Shown: positions 46,317-59,300, counted from the stretch's first letter. The stretch: DNA of 64,000 nucleotides from Pterobdella sp. o SKG-2022 (GCA_964035795.1 OZ038321.1:15059971-15123970); one strand, 5' to 3'. Numbers and translations: made by a program. The notes: generated from the sequence alone by a model not told the origin.

Positions 46317-49300
46317 ATGCCGTCTGACGCTAAAAAACGAATGGCCCAAAAAAAAAAAGAAAATGCTAAAAAACACGGGGCAGTTAAATCTGGTGAAAAA
46401 AAGTCAGAAAATTCTACAAACGGAACACAACGTATAAAGTTTAATCTTTTTCAAATTTTACTTGTTATAAAAAATAATTTCTTGATAATTAAGGCATACT
46501 TCATGCTAATCATACAGCTCAAGAAAACGTGACTGACGACTTGTACTCTGCTGCCGCTCACCGATCAGTTACAGGTGTGTTGGGTTCTCATCCAGACAGT
46601 AGAGATGTTCACATTATCAATCTTTCAATCACCTTTCATGGAGCGGAGTTACTAACAGATACAAAGCTTGAACTAAATAATGGACGGCGGTATGGTCTTA
46701 TAGGTCTTAATGGCTGTGGTAAGTACAATTAAGGAAATAAGTATGATATTGTAGCTTAATTTTAATGTGTCAATTTTTTATTTTATTTGAAAACACAGCT
46801 GGAAATTCAACATTGCAGGAAAGTCTTCACTTATGTCAGCCATAGGAAACAAAGAGCTTCCTGTTCCTAAACACATTGACGTTTTTCATTTGCAAAGAGA
46901 AATGGGACCCAGCGACAAAACAGCGTTACAGTGTGTGATGGAGGTAGAGACTGAAAGAGTGAAGTTGGAGCATGAAGCAGAGCAGTTAGCATCAAATGCC
47001 CATACACAAGAAGCAACTGATCGTTTAATGGATATATATGACCGTTTAGAAGAATTGGATGTAAAAACAGCAGAAGTAAGAGCTGCTGAAATTTTACATG
47101 GTCTAGGATTTACAAGTGATACCATGATAAAGAAAGTGAAGGATTTCTCTGGAGGATGGAGAATGCGAATATCTTTAGCAAGAGCTTTATATCTAAAACC
47201 TGACCTCATGCTTCTTGACGAACCCACCAACCACCTTGACCTCAATGCCTGTGTATGGCTTGAACAATATCTAAAAACGTTTGTGTTTTTTTAACATTAT
47301 CTATTGAGAACTAAAATTTCTTATACTCAGTCATTTTATGTTTTAAATGCTTTTCAAAACCAGGTATAAAAGAATCTTAGTGATCATTTCGCATTCACAA
47401 GATTTCATGAATGGAGTCTGTACTAACATCATCCACATGAATTTGAAGAAACTCACTTACTATGGAGTAATTTGAAAATTTTTGTTTTCAATGTGTTAAT
47501 AATAAAGGAGTTTTATTAAGTCATTGACTAGGTTTTTTCTAAGATAATCTATTACTGATTTAGAAAAGTATATCATATGAACTATATAAAATTTTCTTGT
47601 CTAACCCATGCTAGTATGGAAATGGATCTAAACAATGTCAATGATGATGATTTTTTTATATTGAAACTTGCAAATGCAGGGTAATTATGACCAGTATGTG
47701 CAGACTAGAATGGAGTTAGAGGAAAACCAAATGAAGAAGTTCAAATGGGAGCAAGATCAAATATCACATATGAAGGTAACTATCAAATAATTTTCATAGA
47801 AATTTATTTATTCAGCTTGAATTAAATTTTCAATTTATACATTTCACACAAGAACTATATAGCGAGATTTGGTCATGGAAGTGCCAAGTTGGCTAGGCAA
47901 GCAAAAAGCAAAGAAAAGACATTAAGTAGAATGGTTGAAGGCGGTTTAACTGAAAAAGTTTCTAGTGATAAAGTTAGTGAATATGAAAAAATTTTTTATT
48001 GAAATAACTAACATATCTCACACTTTCAGAACTTAACGTTTTATTTTATGGATCCTGGCAACATTCCACCTCCAGTCATTATGGTTCAAAATGTCAGTTT
48101 CTGTTACTCTGAGGGTGGGGTTAGATTAGTAAATTTTTTTCTTTAATACATCTTTGAATTTTGATTCAATAATTTTAAATGCTTTTAAGTAATATGAAAG
48201 AAAAATTATTGACATTTGAAAATGATGATATTAGGCCGAGTTGTAGATTTGCGTTAACCTTTGAGTTACATGTCCTATTTTTGCTTCATGCATTGATGAA
48301 TTTCATCATACATGATGTCTTGGTGGGGCATTAACTGATCGGTTTCAATGCATTTCAATGATGTCAAACACCTAGCGATATTTCTGATTCAAATGTCAGG
48401 CTACATAGTCATTTTAGCATTGAAATTAAAAGTTTACTTTTTATAACTGAAAAACATATTGAAAACCCTCAATGTTTTTTCCATTTTATTTTATATGTGC
48501 ATTGATTTTCTTGACAGCCAATGATATACAAGAACCTGGAGTTTGGTTTGGACTTAGACACAAGAGTAGCTCTGGTGGGTCCAAATGGTGCTGGAAAATC
48601 CACGCTACTCAAGTTGATAGCAGGATCTGTATGTTATATGCTTCAAAATATTATTCACTGTATAGAATATTTTCATTTATTTTTTTAGAATATTCCTACT
48701 GATGGTTTAATCAGAAGGCACTCTCATTTGAAGATTGGTACTTATCATCAGGTTTGTCCTATATTGTTTAACTTCAAAAAAATTTATAAATAAATCACTA
48801 TTCAAAGCACTTACAAGAAATCTTGGATTTAGACATGTCAGCATTGGACTGGATGATGAAGTGTTACCCAGCTATAAAAGAAAGAGAAGAAATGCGCAGA
48901 ATCATTGGTCGATATGGTCTTAGTGGCCAACAACAGGTGAGCCCATTTTTTCATTTTGATTCAATAGGTAGTCTAGTTTTATTTATATTTTGAGCCCATT
49001 TTTTCATTTTGATTCAATAGGTAGTCTAGTTTTATTTATATTTTACAAATTATAAAATATTTTTAAATTTCAAATTGCAGACATCTCCGCTACGAAATCT
49101 CTCAGATGGTCAAAGATGCAGAGTGATTTTTGCATGGTTAGCCTGGCAACGACCGCACTTGCTGCTTCTTGATGAACCCACCAATCACCTTGACATTGAG
49201 ACTATTGATGCTCTGGCAGAGGCAATCAATGATTTTGAAGGAGGCCTCATGCTTGTCAGCCATGACTTCAGGCTTATATCACAAGTAGCATTGAAACTTC

Positions 49301-49545
49301 ACACATAAAAATTAGTCTTTAAAAATTCAACTTTGTTTAACCTATTTTTTTTATAAAAATCACGTACGATAGGAAAATTTTGTATTTAGTTTGAAATTTT
49401 TCACGTTAACATGTTTAATTCAAAGGTGGCAGAAGAAATATGGGTATGTAAAGACGGTACTGTAACTAAATGGGAAGGAGATATATTATCTTACAAAGAA
49501 TCCCTTATCAAAGAAGTTGAAAATGAAAAGAAGAAAAATAAATAA
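46317..49545 (+). CDS. ABCF2: ABCF2 ATP-binding cassette protein, complete, 12 exons
   Basis: Exons: 46317-46431, 46518-46718, 46819-47278, 47364-47466, 47680-47775, 47853-47972, 48030-48119, 48518-48628, 48689-48751, 48808-48936, 49081-49284, 49426-49545. Phases close at 1812 nt, 603 aa, near the human length. It has two ABC domains and no membrane segment, as in soluble ABCF proteins that act on ribosomes. First cassette: Walker A GLNGCGKS (about 101-108, split by intron 2), signature FSGGWRMR, Walker [13 protein letters not shown] (Asp239/Glu240). Second: GPNGAGKST (about 416), LSDGQRCRV (503-511), [14 protein letters not shown] (Asp527/Glu528) and LVSHDFRLI. The start [15 protein letters not shown] matches the basic family N-terminus. 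The C-terminus ends early in KKKNK, shorter than in human. All catalytic residues are present. Confidence 0.97.
47598..47650 (-). repeat. CATGCTAGCAT-type repeat fragment, copy 2 (ABCF2 intron)
   Basis: TGTCTAACCCATGCTAGTATGG, read on the minus strand, and an adjacent (GAT)n-like stretch match the core of the repeat at 23147-23170. Confidence 0.5.
48939..49044 (+). repeat. Perfect 53-bp tandem duplication in ABCF2 intron 10
   Basis: Two identical 53-bp units run from 48939 to 48991 and from 48992 to 49044. The unit starts with GAGCCC, the last bases of the donor region (GTGAGCCC), so the duplication began two bases inside the intron. Perfect identity suggests a recent event. Splicing should be unaffected because only the first copy is preceded by the donor GT. 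Confidence 0.95.
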
Positions 49546-49577
49546 TTTATTCATGTTTGTTTTTTGCTTGAAGTTTT

Positions 49578-49688
49578 AATAAATTAGGAAATTCAACAGA
49601 TGACTAATTTTTTGACACTCATTCACAATTTTCAATCACTACAGTTCTTTTTCTCTAATAAAAAAAAGATTGAGAGTTTACATTTATT
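49578..49688. other. Convergent poly(A) signals of ABCF2 and MOCS2A
   Basis: AATAAA on the plus strand at 49578-49583 serves ABCF2. A minus-strand AATAAA at 49683-49688 serves MOCS2A. The two transcripts face each other and end about 100 bp apart, or overlap if they read through. Confidence 0.55.
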
Positions 49689-49783
49689 AAGGTTTTTCAG
49701 GTTAAAACGGCGTTTGTTTATATTGTGGATGCAAAATTAAATGACAACAATAGATATGGTAAAGTAGTTAGTTTTGTATAAAA

Positions 49784-50195
49784 TCACCCTCCACTGATTG
49801 GGGGAATTATGGCTACTTCATCATTTTCTTTTGGTGACAAAATTTCATTTGGGTTGTGAAGGTATTCTTGGTTGTAAGCCAGTATAAAAGAATTCTGAAG
49901 ACTGCTTAGTCTAAATAAAAAATTTAATCTTTATTGAAAATAAATTTAAAAATCAAAAAACAATTACACTTTAAAGTTTTCAAGAATTATTTTTCTGAGA
50001 GTTTCAGCTGTTAACGTTGAAGGTAAATCAAGACTCGATTGTGAACATCCTGTTGCTTCTCTGCTACTAGCAAAAAATAACACTTTTACCTAAAATATCA
50101 TAAAAAATATAAAAACTTTACATTTGTTTTTAAAATATAAAGTTTACGGAAATAGGTGAAAATTATTTTTATATTATATCACAAACTTTAGACAT
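49784..50195 (-). CDS. MOCS2: MOCS2A molybdopterin synthase small subunit (MoaD/ThiS fold), three exons
   Basis: Minus-strand exons: 50195-50187 (codes MSK only), 50089-49968 and 49910-49784. Phases close at 258 nt, 85 aa; human MOCS2A is about 88 aa. The protein reads VKVLFFASSREATG, LDLPSTLTAETLRKII, FILAYNQEYL and ENDEVAIIPPISGG at the C-terminus. The terminal Gly-Gly, which carries the thiocarboxylate sulfur donated to precursor Z during molybdopterin synthesis, is intact. The pattern is the ubiquitin-like MoaD fold. The 9-nt first coding exon is inferred from frame and a GTTTGT donor, so the exact N-terminus is the weak point. I found no MOCS2B frame nearby, although many animals make both subunits from one locus. 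Confidence 0.88.
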
Positions 50196-50719
50196 AATGA
50201 CGATAATGGAGACATAAACACAAAACTCAAAGAATAAAAATGATTAATGTCGAAAGTGTGCTGAAACACTATAGAAAAGTGTTTTCAGTTTCATTTCATC
50301 TTATCTGTGAAAGTTATTTTTTGTTTCAGAAGTTTTACCAATCTTTTCAAAATTAACCAACTACCTTCATTAACTTACAAAAATTTTTAATAAACAATAC
50401 ACCTTTCATTACATTAAATATCAGAAAACTTGGTTCTTGAAAAATGAACGAGATTTGACAATGTATGCCTGAACTTCATTGCGTACCTTCGACGCATTGG
50501 TCATGCACCTTTACAACGCCTACATTTACTGTTTGTTAAGGTCAAACACAATTAATACATCTTCAACAAATGTTTGGATCTGGAATTTAGCAATTTAAGC
50601 TGTCAAAATTGTGATTGGTTTAGAGATCGTTCCAAAAAGATGTAATGCTTTCAAGATGTATTTCATAATTAAAAGTAATTAGGAGCCAAGATAATTGCAT
50701 TTTTTAGTTTTTCCGTAAA
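50196..50719. other. Upstream region of MOCS2A
   Basis: AT-rich sequence that should contain the MOCS2A promoter and 5' UTR. No further exon or repeat was recognised. Confidence 0.35.
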
Positions 50720-52030
50720 CACTCTTTTTTTCCGAACGCGCATAGCTGCCAAACTAAAATTCGTTTTGAGGCCTTTTTTCCCTGCGGTCGTCCATGCGGC
50801 TGAATCCTGATGTTTAGCTTAGAGATCAACAGGCGATGATCTGTCCAAAACTCTGACCCGCACATGGTTTTTGTGACTCTGACGTTTTTCTTGTCTTTTT
50901 GCCTGACAATGACGTAGTTTAGCTAGTGCCAGTGGTTGGAGCGAGAATGCATCCACTTCGTCTTGCTACGGTTGGGTAAGCGAGAGACTCTGTTGGTGAT
51001 TAGTAGCTCGTGAGCAGCTCAGAACTTCAGTAGCAGTGAGCCATTGCTTTTGCATTTGCTTACTCAATTTTTCCCCAAAACTCCTGCCCATGATGTGTAA
51101 TCCTAGCGTTGTTATCACCAAGAATGACGAGTTTTTCTGCTTTTGGCACGGTAGCAAATTGCTGTTTGCGGGTCTTCGTAGAACTTTTTTTTGACCTTAT
51201 CAGAGTTGGTCATAGTGGGAGCGTAGACACTGATCAGTGTATACTTTTGACAATTGAATTCATCGGCAAGTCGTGTCTCGCTAAGAATGGCCATTTCTAG
51301 CAAAATCTATCAGGGTGTGCACGTTCCATGCACCTAAGGTGAGTGGAATCACCTTTGTTGTTTTTGTAAATTTCTTACCGCTTGTGGTGAAGTCCCGCCA
51401 GCCGCGGCTAGCTGGCCAAAATAGGGTGAAACAGGCAATGTTTGGGATACCTTTTCCAGTTTTTCCCCAGACTAGGGAGAAGCAGTGCTGTCCCAAAAAG
51501 AGCTGCTCCATCGCTCAAGTGGCTGCCGAAACCCATCGCTACTTCTGTCGATAGAAGACGACCATATGACCTGAGCCGCCTACGTGTAGGGTTGTGGCTA
51601 CGACTTTCAGCATACCCATGCCTGTCGCTTCGCCACATTCCCATCGCCGTAGGGCTTGAAGAAGAATGATGTAAGGAACTTTATGAAGTTGTGATTTGCG
51701 CGTAAATGGGTTCAAAGTGAAGGAGAGTTGCGCATGGTCGTCAGCCTTACTCTCTCGTTCTGAACACCATCTATATCCAGCAGCAAGACAATGTCGAGAC
51801 GGCTGGAGATGAGTCAGGATGCAGTGGATGGCCATGCATCTTAGTGCCTTGACATACCCTGTGCTCTCCCCAAAAGCGTTGCAGAACCGCCTTTTTGGCT
51901 GTTGGATCATATTGACCTCGTCCGCCCAATCTGCTGGAGCTAGCTCCCATGGAATCGGCATCTCCCATTTATTTCCCGTTGGATAACAGGTTGCCTTTGC
52001 TCTTAACGAGAAGCTTCCTTGCAAGGCAGC
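50720..52030 (-). mobile_element. LINE endonuclease remnant with 5' leader, no RT
   Basis: GC-richer than its surroundings. On the minus strand a leader and small upstream frames (52030-51400) lead to LGAWNVHTLIDFARNGHS, EMAILSETRLADE, ISVYAPTMTNSDKVKKKFYE, LVILGDNNAR, then NRSKTKWMHSRSNHWH, YVIVRQKDKKNVRVTKTMCG and WTDHRLLISKLNIRIQP. These are the endonuclease motifs of an I/Nimbus-like LINE with Glu in SETR and TDHR present, although the GDFNAR box reads GDNNAR. Frameshifts and stops occur throughout. The RT half is absent, so the 3' side is truncated. Confidence 0.8.
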
Positions 52031-52202
52031 AGAAAATCGTAGTTGTGTGAACGAAACTTGTGATGAATTTTGAGTTATTTTTTTTTGAATATGGCTTATT
52101 TGTTAGTTACTCTATAATAAAAACATAATTCCAACGAAAGTTTGAGTGAAAAAATGGTGTGTATGATAAAATAACACAAAAATGCTAAAAAAAGACACAA
52201 AT

Positions 52203-53066
52203 GCTATCACTAGAGATATTACTATTACTAGAGATATTACTATCACTAGAGATATTACTATTACTAGAGATATTACTATTACTAGAGATATTACTATTAC
52301 TAGAGATATTACTATTACTAGAGATATTACTATTACTAGAGATATTACTATTACTAGAGATATTACTATTACTAGAGATATTACTATTACTAGAGATATT
52401 ACTATTACTAGAGATATTACTATCACTAGAGATATTACTATTACTAGAGATATTACTATTACTAGAGATATTACTATTACTAGAGATATTACTATTACTA
52501 GAGATATTACTATTACTAGAGATATTACTATTACTAGAGATATTACTATTACTAGAGATATTACTATTACTAGAGATATTACTATTACTAGAGATATTAC
52601 TATTACTAGAGATATTACTATTACTAGAGATATTACTATTACTAGAGATATTACTATTACTAGAGATATTACTATTACTAGAGATATTACTATTACTAGA
52701 GATATTACTATTACTAGAGATATTACTATTACCAGAGATATTACTATTACTAGAGATATTACTATTACTAGAGATATTACTATTACTAGAGATATTACTA
52801 TTACTAGAGATATTACTATTACTAGAGATATTACTATTACTAGAGATATTACTATTACCAGAGATATTACTATTACTAGAGATATTACTATTACTAGAGA
52901 TATTACTATTACTAGAGATATTACTATTACTAGAGATATTACTATTACCAGAGATATTACTATTACTAGAGATATTACTATTACTAGAGATATTACTATT
53001 ACTAGAGATATTACTATTACTAGAGATATTACTATTACTAGAGATATTACTATTACTAGAGGTATT
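52203..53066. repeat. 18-bp minisatellite, about 48 nearly identical units
   Basis: The unit ACTATTACTAGAGATATT repeats head to tail for about 860 bp. Only isolated changes occur: a T-to-C in three early units and near 52428, and ACTAGAG to ACCAGAG near 52731, 52857 and 52947. The last unit degenerates to AGAGGTATT. Because 18 is divisible by 3 and few codons are stops, two plus and two minus frames stay open over the whole array, so long Ile-Thr-Arg-Asp, Leu-rich, Ser-Asn or Val-Ile ORFs appear. These are artefacts of the repeat unless transcription is shown. Confidence 0.97.
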
Positions 53067-56000
53067 AATAAAAAAACTAACCCATCTGAGAATTTTTAAT
53101 GAAATTTTGTCGAAAAAAAAAGTAAACTTCAAGTTTTAAGCAGACTGAATTAAAATCCCAAGTTTCGTTTGCGCGTCATTCCAATAAAGAAAAATATATA
53201 TGTTTTTACGCTCACATAAAATATCCAACTCAACTCTTCAGTGGTTCTTTAACAAACATCTGTTATAAGAATAGCCTGGCACTATTTTATTAGAAACTAA
53301 CGAAAAGATTTATTAAATAAAAAAACAAAGTTTTCTCTAAGAAAATTTTACATTATTTCTATCGTTAAATTATTTGTAAAACGCACAGTTGCACACTAGG
53401 TTTGCTACTGAGGCGCTTGCGTAGTCAAAAGATCTAGAGCAAGTGGATCTGGCTATATAATTGCGTTTTTGAATGCTTGCGAAAAAAAGAGTTTAGAAGA
53501 AACAGAAAGTTTCGAAGACCTGAGATTCATGAGTCTATCTAATAGAAAAAAATTTTATTTTAACAAGTTTTGGCTCATGGAAGAGTCATAAAACCAAGAA
53601 ATAATTTAATCTTATAAAAAACAAAATGTGATTCTATAACAAAACAAGAAGTTATCAGTAAATCGTACTCTAACAGCAATTTTTAAGCAGTATTAAAGTA
53701 ATCTCAACTTCCGTGTTTGGTGTGAGAATTGTTATTCTTAGGTGTCATATACATAAAAAGATTTTTTCTTACTTTGAAGCTAGTTTTAAAAACTCGAACT
53801 TATTTTGTCTCCAAGAAGGGATAGTTAACCGTCTGTGTGAAAACGATAAAGCGGATAACAAAAACAAAAAAACTGAGTGGAGTTAGTCAATTTCTTGTCA
53901 TATCAATGTCTCGAATCAGATTAAAAGTAAACACTGAAGCTTTTTATTTTTTAATTCGTTAACAAACTAATTCAGTTTCTTCATTGTTCCTAATACATTA
54001 GCCCTGCCATTATCGGTCTTAATTCATATTGATAAAAGATTACTTACGTTCCATTTTTGAGACATGGATAAAAATAAAATTCTAAGTGTAACAGTTATTT
54101 TCTTAGTTTAAAAGTTTTAGAAATTTAATTCACCTCTATTTTATATTTATTCATTTTCTTTAGTCTAGCTTAATTTCATGAAATTTTTGATATAAATAAC
54201 ATATTATTTCGAACTGAATGTTTGATATTATTTCTAAAATTAACTGATGTTTCTAAAAGAATAAATACATAATCGAATGTTTATTAGTGAAGAGAAACAA
54301 AAAAAAATAAAAACCTTGAAAAGTATACTCAGGTATTTTAGATATATATTCCTCTGCTATGATGTTTTCTTAGCTTCTCACAATCAGTTCGTTAATACTG
54401 TGCACTTTGATATCTAAACTAATTAACCAGATCAAGTAATTAACCTGTTTTAAAAAAACATTTATAATCTTCTCCAAAGTTTCTTTATTTCGATCATGAA
54501 AAAATCATTTTTGGTTTTTAATATATATTTTCCATTGAACTTGATTATTTCTTTTTGGTAGAAGCATCCCAAAAATATTCATTTAAGTCTAAATGATCGA
54601 CTGAATCAATTTATGCCAGCAAACCTTTTACAATATTTCTAATAGCGCTCAGAAATACGCACAGATAGATGAAGTTTCTATGATAGATATTTTCAACTAT
54701 CAAAAATTTTTGCTACTTTTAAAACCACTTGCGATCATCTAAATTCTCATAAATATACTTCGAACATTGAAAATCATGGTCACATTCATAGTGAACTATC
54801 AGCTTTTACAGAATGAGTCGCTAAAATAATCATGGTAAGAATCGTCTAAACAAGAAATTACAATTAAACTATTGAAAATTGAAGATAGGTAAACTAACAA
54901 TCTGAAATAACCATGACCTTTGGAATAGACTACTGAAAGTAAAACAAAACTTAAAAAAAGGGTATAGAACTAAGAACTTAGTTATGAAAATAGTTAGCAC
55001 AAGCTTAAACAAAATGCTACCTAAAATTGCAGCTTATGAAAGATGGTTGGCAATTCTTTACATAAAGTTTTAAATGCAAAAAGAGTTGTGAATGTGAAAC
55101 AAACAAAATTAATTGCCTTTTTTAACAGTAAACGAAAAAAGCGAAAATATTTGATATGATAACATGTGATGTAAGCATAAATCTTTGCACACTGAAGAGC
55201 AAATCCAAATCCAAATTTATCAAACACATAAAGCCTAACTGAACGAGTTATAATACGCCTTGTTGCCTTATTACTACATTCTCATGAGTAATTATACTAA
55301 AAAATATCAATCGGTTGTTTTTAATTGTTATATCAAAAGTAAATTTTGATGATTAAAACCTTCTTATAAAAACATACATATATCTCAAAAATAATTCAAG
55401 TAGCATGAAACGTGAAATTTTTACTTGGTATAAACCTATTTCAATGGATAATTTTTCACTAATATTGAATGAAAATGTTAAGAAAAATCAATCTGATTGA
55501 TACAAAATCATATGTTTTAAGAATCAAAATTAAAAACCTATACTTGAACATAATTATGACAAATATTTTAATGAAATAAATATTAAAAGCTCAAAGTAAA
55601 CTGTTTACAAGACGAAGCTGTAATAAATTATGCAAGATACATTTGCTCTTTAATATAAGTATCATTCTAAATATTTTTCTTTTAATTTAGGATTGAACAT
55701 TTTATATCGATTAAAACAACCTTATATCCCCTATTATAATGATTATAAAGATTATTTAATTTTTAATGGTCTTATTAGTCCAGATTTACAAAAAATTATT
55801 AATTAAATTTGTATAATTATAAATTTAAACCATTTTAATAAGAAATTTCTTTAACATTTAAGCCAAAAAAAAGATCAATACCGCAAACCATTTGAACAAC
55901 TAAGACTAATACTCATATAATGTCCGTTAAGTACTTAAAATAAACACCTTGAACCCACTACTTTACATAATCTTGAGTACATATTATTTTACAACCTTCG

Positions 56001-56313
56001 TCGAAAGTACACAAGGTTTCATTGCACCTTAGTGAAACTACATAACATTCATAAAAGTAAAATGAATTTTTGCATCAGAAACTCAATAGTGAGATTATAT
56101 AAAAAGATAGGTACATAGATTTGGAAAACTATTTCGAACCGAACTATAAGCAAAAAACAAGATTTTTGTGACTTGAACTTCGAGGTAATCAGACAATGCA
56201 TTCGAAAAAGCTTTTAGAAATAACTCCAAAATATGTTAATCATGAAAATTAATTAATTATAAAAATAAACACCTCAAAATTCATATTTAAATTAAGCAAC
56301 TGCTCAAAAAAAT
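53067..56313. other. Intergenic region with endophilin 3' UTR
   Basis: AT-rich and largely featureless. The right end should contain the endophilin 3' UTR (minus strand). One stretch, 55690-55806, reads like a last exon and is listed separately. No repeat family was recognised. Confidence 0.35.
55690..55806 (+). other. Possible terminal coding exon, unrecognised
   Basis: After a good pyrimidine-rich acceptor (TTTTAATTTAG) the plus strand reads LNILYRLKQPYIPYYNDYKD, then YLIFNGLISPDLQKIIN and a stop. Composition looks protein-like despite the AT-rich surroundings. I found no partner exon upstream and no clear poly(A) signal, so it may be a chance frame or an exon remnant. Confidence 0.2.
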
Positions 56314-59300
56314 TCACTGCTGATACTTCTTGTCAGTGTCGACAACAATTCTGACATAAGTAATGGGAAAGTAACCAGTTTTGCCGTTCAAGCAACCTTC
56401 CAACCAATTCTCATCAATGTGGGACAAAAGTTTGATGGTGTCTTTTTCTTTGAAGGCCAACTCTCCTGGGTTTTCAGCTTCAAAGTCGTACAGGGCCTCA
56501 CAGTAGGGTTCCTTTAATTGATGTCCGTTCGATTCAGCTGTGGAAGTGATTAGTTTGTAATTTTTTTTTTCTTAAAAGTCATAAATAAAGTTTTCTATGG
56601 CCAGTAAAAAAATTTTTACAAAAAAAAGCGAAATAGCTAAAACAATTTCATCATAAAAATTCATATGATGATGAAATATTATTTATAATATTATAAAACA
56701 TAATAAACATAATAATGAAATATCAAAACAGTAGAAATTTTCTTTTAGTTTGTTACTATTTCTATTTACATTTCGATAAATATCAATTAATTTTTCAATA
56801 AAAAACTAATCTATATAATAGGCATTATATACGGTAAAAATATTACATAACTATTTGAATTTCTATAACGGTGAATTATTTTTTGAAATGTACAAAGATT
56901 ATTGATCATTAAGATCGATACGGCCCGAAATTTATTTTCAGAAACGAATCTAACGCATATAAAGCAATTAGTGAGTAATGCCATAATTTAATGATTACAC
57001 CAAAATATCAACGTTTTTACTTAAAAATTATCTTTGTTACAAACTTTTATTGAAAGTATTAAAACCAGTGCGCAGAAAACTTTTGGTGATTTTTAAAATA
57101 CAATTAATCTTATGAATTTCAACATTTCTGGAGTTAAGCTTAATATTTTCAAATAATTTAATTTTAACTTCAACAACCTCAAGTTACATTTACTCTTTAT
57201 GAAAATAACGCTGACTGTTTTATCACTTAACACTCGAAAGTTTGAAAGCAAACAAAATCATATAACAAGACCAGTCGATAATGATACCTCGTTGAGAAGG
57301 GATGGGGGCCGAGGGAGAGGATGGTTCAGACTGGCCTGATGAGGAGTAGCGCGCGGGCTTCTGCACCTTGTACTCCTTCTTCGGCCTGCTTGCCGCCTCT
57401 CTAACCCTGATATGAAATGGTTCTTTAAAGTATCGCTTATATTTTTGCGTATTTTTTTATATATGGAATATTTAAATCCAACTAAATTTACAATTAAATT
57501 TAAAAAATAAATTTATAAAAAAATTTATTTATATTTTTAAGTAGTTTTTTTTTGCACAAATATTTAATTGCATATAATTTATCCCAGTGTTTTTTTTATG
57601 TAAATATTTACACTGTAAATACACTTTGCAGCACGCTAACTTCAGGAGAAAAGTAAAGAAAACCGCCAAGACCACTTTTGTTGACCTCAACAAAGCTTTC
57701 GACTCAGTAAGCAGAGAAGGTTTATGGAAAATCCTAGCAAAATTTAGTTGTCCAATTTGAAAAATTTGTAAAAATGGTCTGTCTTTTTCATGATGACATG
57801 GTAGCTAGAGTGCTCAACGATGGTGGAAGCTCAGAACCCTTTCAGGTGACCAACGGAGTCAAGCAGGGCTGTGTCTTAGCCCCAACACTGTTCAGCATGA
57901 TGTTTGTAGCAATGCTGATGGAGGCTTTCAAAGACAGTTCAACTGGCATTCCAATTAGATATCGGTACGATGGGAATCTTTTCAACCTCAGACGTCTTCA
58001 GGCTCTCTCAAAAGTGAAGAGACTAAAATTTTTTTGTTCACTGGTGATTGTGCGCTCAACGCCGCGACTGAGCAAGAGATGCAACGGGAAGTAGATCAAT
58101 TCTCATCCGCTTGTGACGACTTCGGTTTGATCATCAACGCCCAAAAAACGGAAGTGATGTTTCAACCTGCCCCAGAAAAACCTTACCACAAACCACACAT
58201 TTTAGTGAAAGGACAAAGGTTACAGGCAATTGACAAGTTCACTTATCTAGGCAGTACACTTTCTCGTCGTACAAACATTGATGATGAGATCAAAAACCGA
58301 ATTGCCAAAGCCAGCTCTGCTTTTGGAAGATTGAGGAAAAAGGTGTGGGAGAGAAGAGGGATATCACAGTCTACGAGAGTTAAAGTCTATAAAGCCGTAG
58401 TATTGACCACACTACTATATGGCTGTGAAGCATGGACAGTAAACAGAAGCCACGAGAAACAACTCCAGCAATTCCATACCCGGTGTCTTCGCAGAATTCT
58501 TAATATACGCTGGAATGACTTTGTCCCAGACACTGAAGTATTAGAGAAGGCAAACCTTCCCAGTGTTATTACGATGATGCGTAAGGCATAGATACGATGG
58601 GCTGGTCATGTATCTCGTATGGCAGACTCTAGAATTCCTAAACAACTCTTCTACGGTCAGCTCAAAAATGTTCAAAGAAAAATCGGAGCCCCACGCAAAC
58701 GTTATAAAGATTATTATAAGTCAAATCTAAAGAACTTCAATATAGACGTCACTGCGTGGGAAAAAGCTGCCTCTGACAGACCCGCTTGGCGTAGATTGAT
58801 CAGTAATGGTGCACTCCTCTCAGAAGAAAACCGTCTAAACGCTGCAAAATTAAAACGCATAAGCCGCAAAGCTGGAGAAGGTGCACCAGAGAGACTTCCT
58901 ACACACTGGTGCCAAACATGCGGAAGAGGTTTTTTGGCGCGAATCGGTCTGATCAGCCACACAAGAACACACAGATAAAAGCTGTTTTATCTTTATTTCA
59001 TCTTATTTATTTCTATTCATTTAATATTTTACTTTTATTTTGTTCTTCTATTGTTACTATTATTATTATCATTACTATTATAGCTTACGTATTCATTCTT
59101 ATTTATTGATTTATTTTATGATAACATTTATTTTCATCTCTTATTATGGTAATTTTCTATACAACTTTATATAGTAAAATATATATGTATATATAAATAA
59201 ATAAATAATAATATCTTTTTCTTTGTTGCCATGGTCATATTCGAACACGATTGACGAACAACAACAAAACAATACACTGTAAAAACATTTATCTATAAAT

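Noticed and set aside
46798..46818. Alternative acceptor giving AGNSTLQ, which looks like a second Walker A
   Set aside because: Using it shifts the frame to an early stop; the acceptor at 46819 restores GLNGCGKS and the whole ABCF2 frame. The likeness is probably chance.
46886..47245. 119-codon minus-strand ORF
   Set aside because: It is the antisense shadow of ABCF2 exon 3.
52203..53066. CRISPR array
   Set aside because: Units are contiguous with no spacers, and the sequence is animal.
52182..53139. Three overlapping ORFs of over 300 codons
   Set aside because: They lie entirely in the 18-bp satellite and are open only because the unit length is divisible by three without stops.
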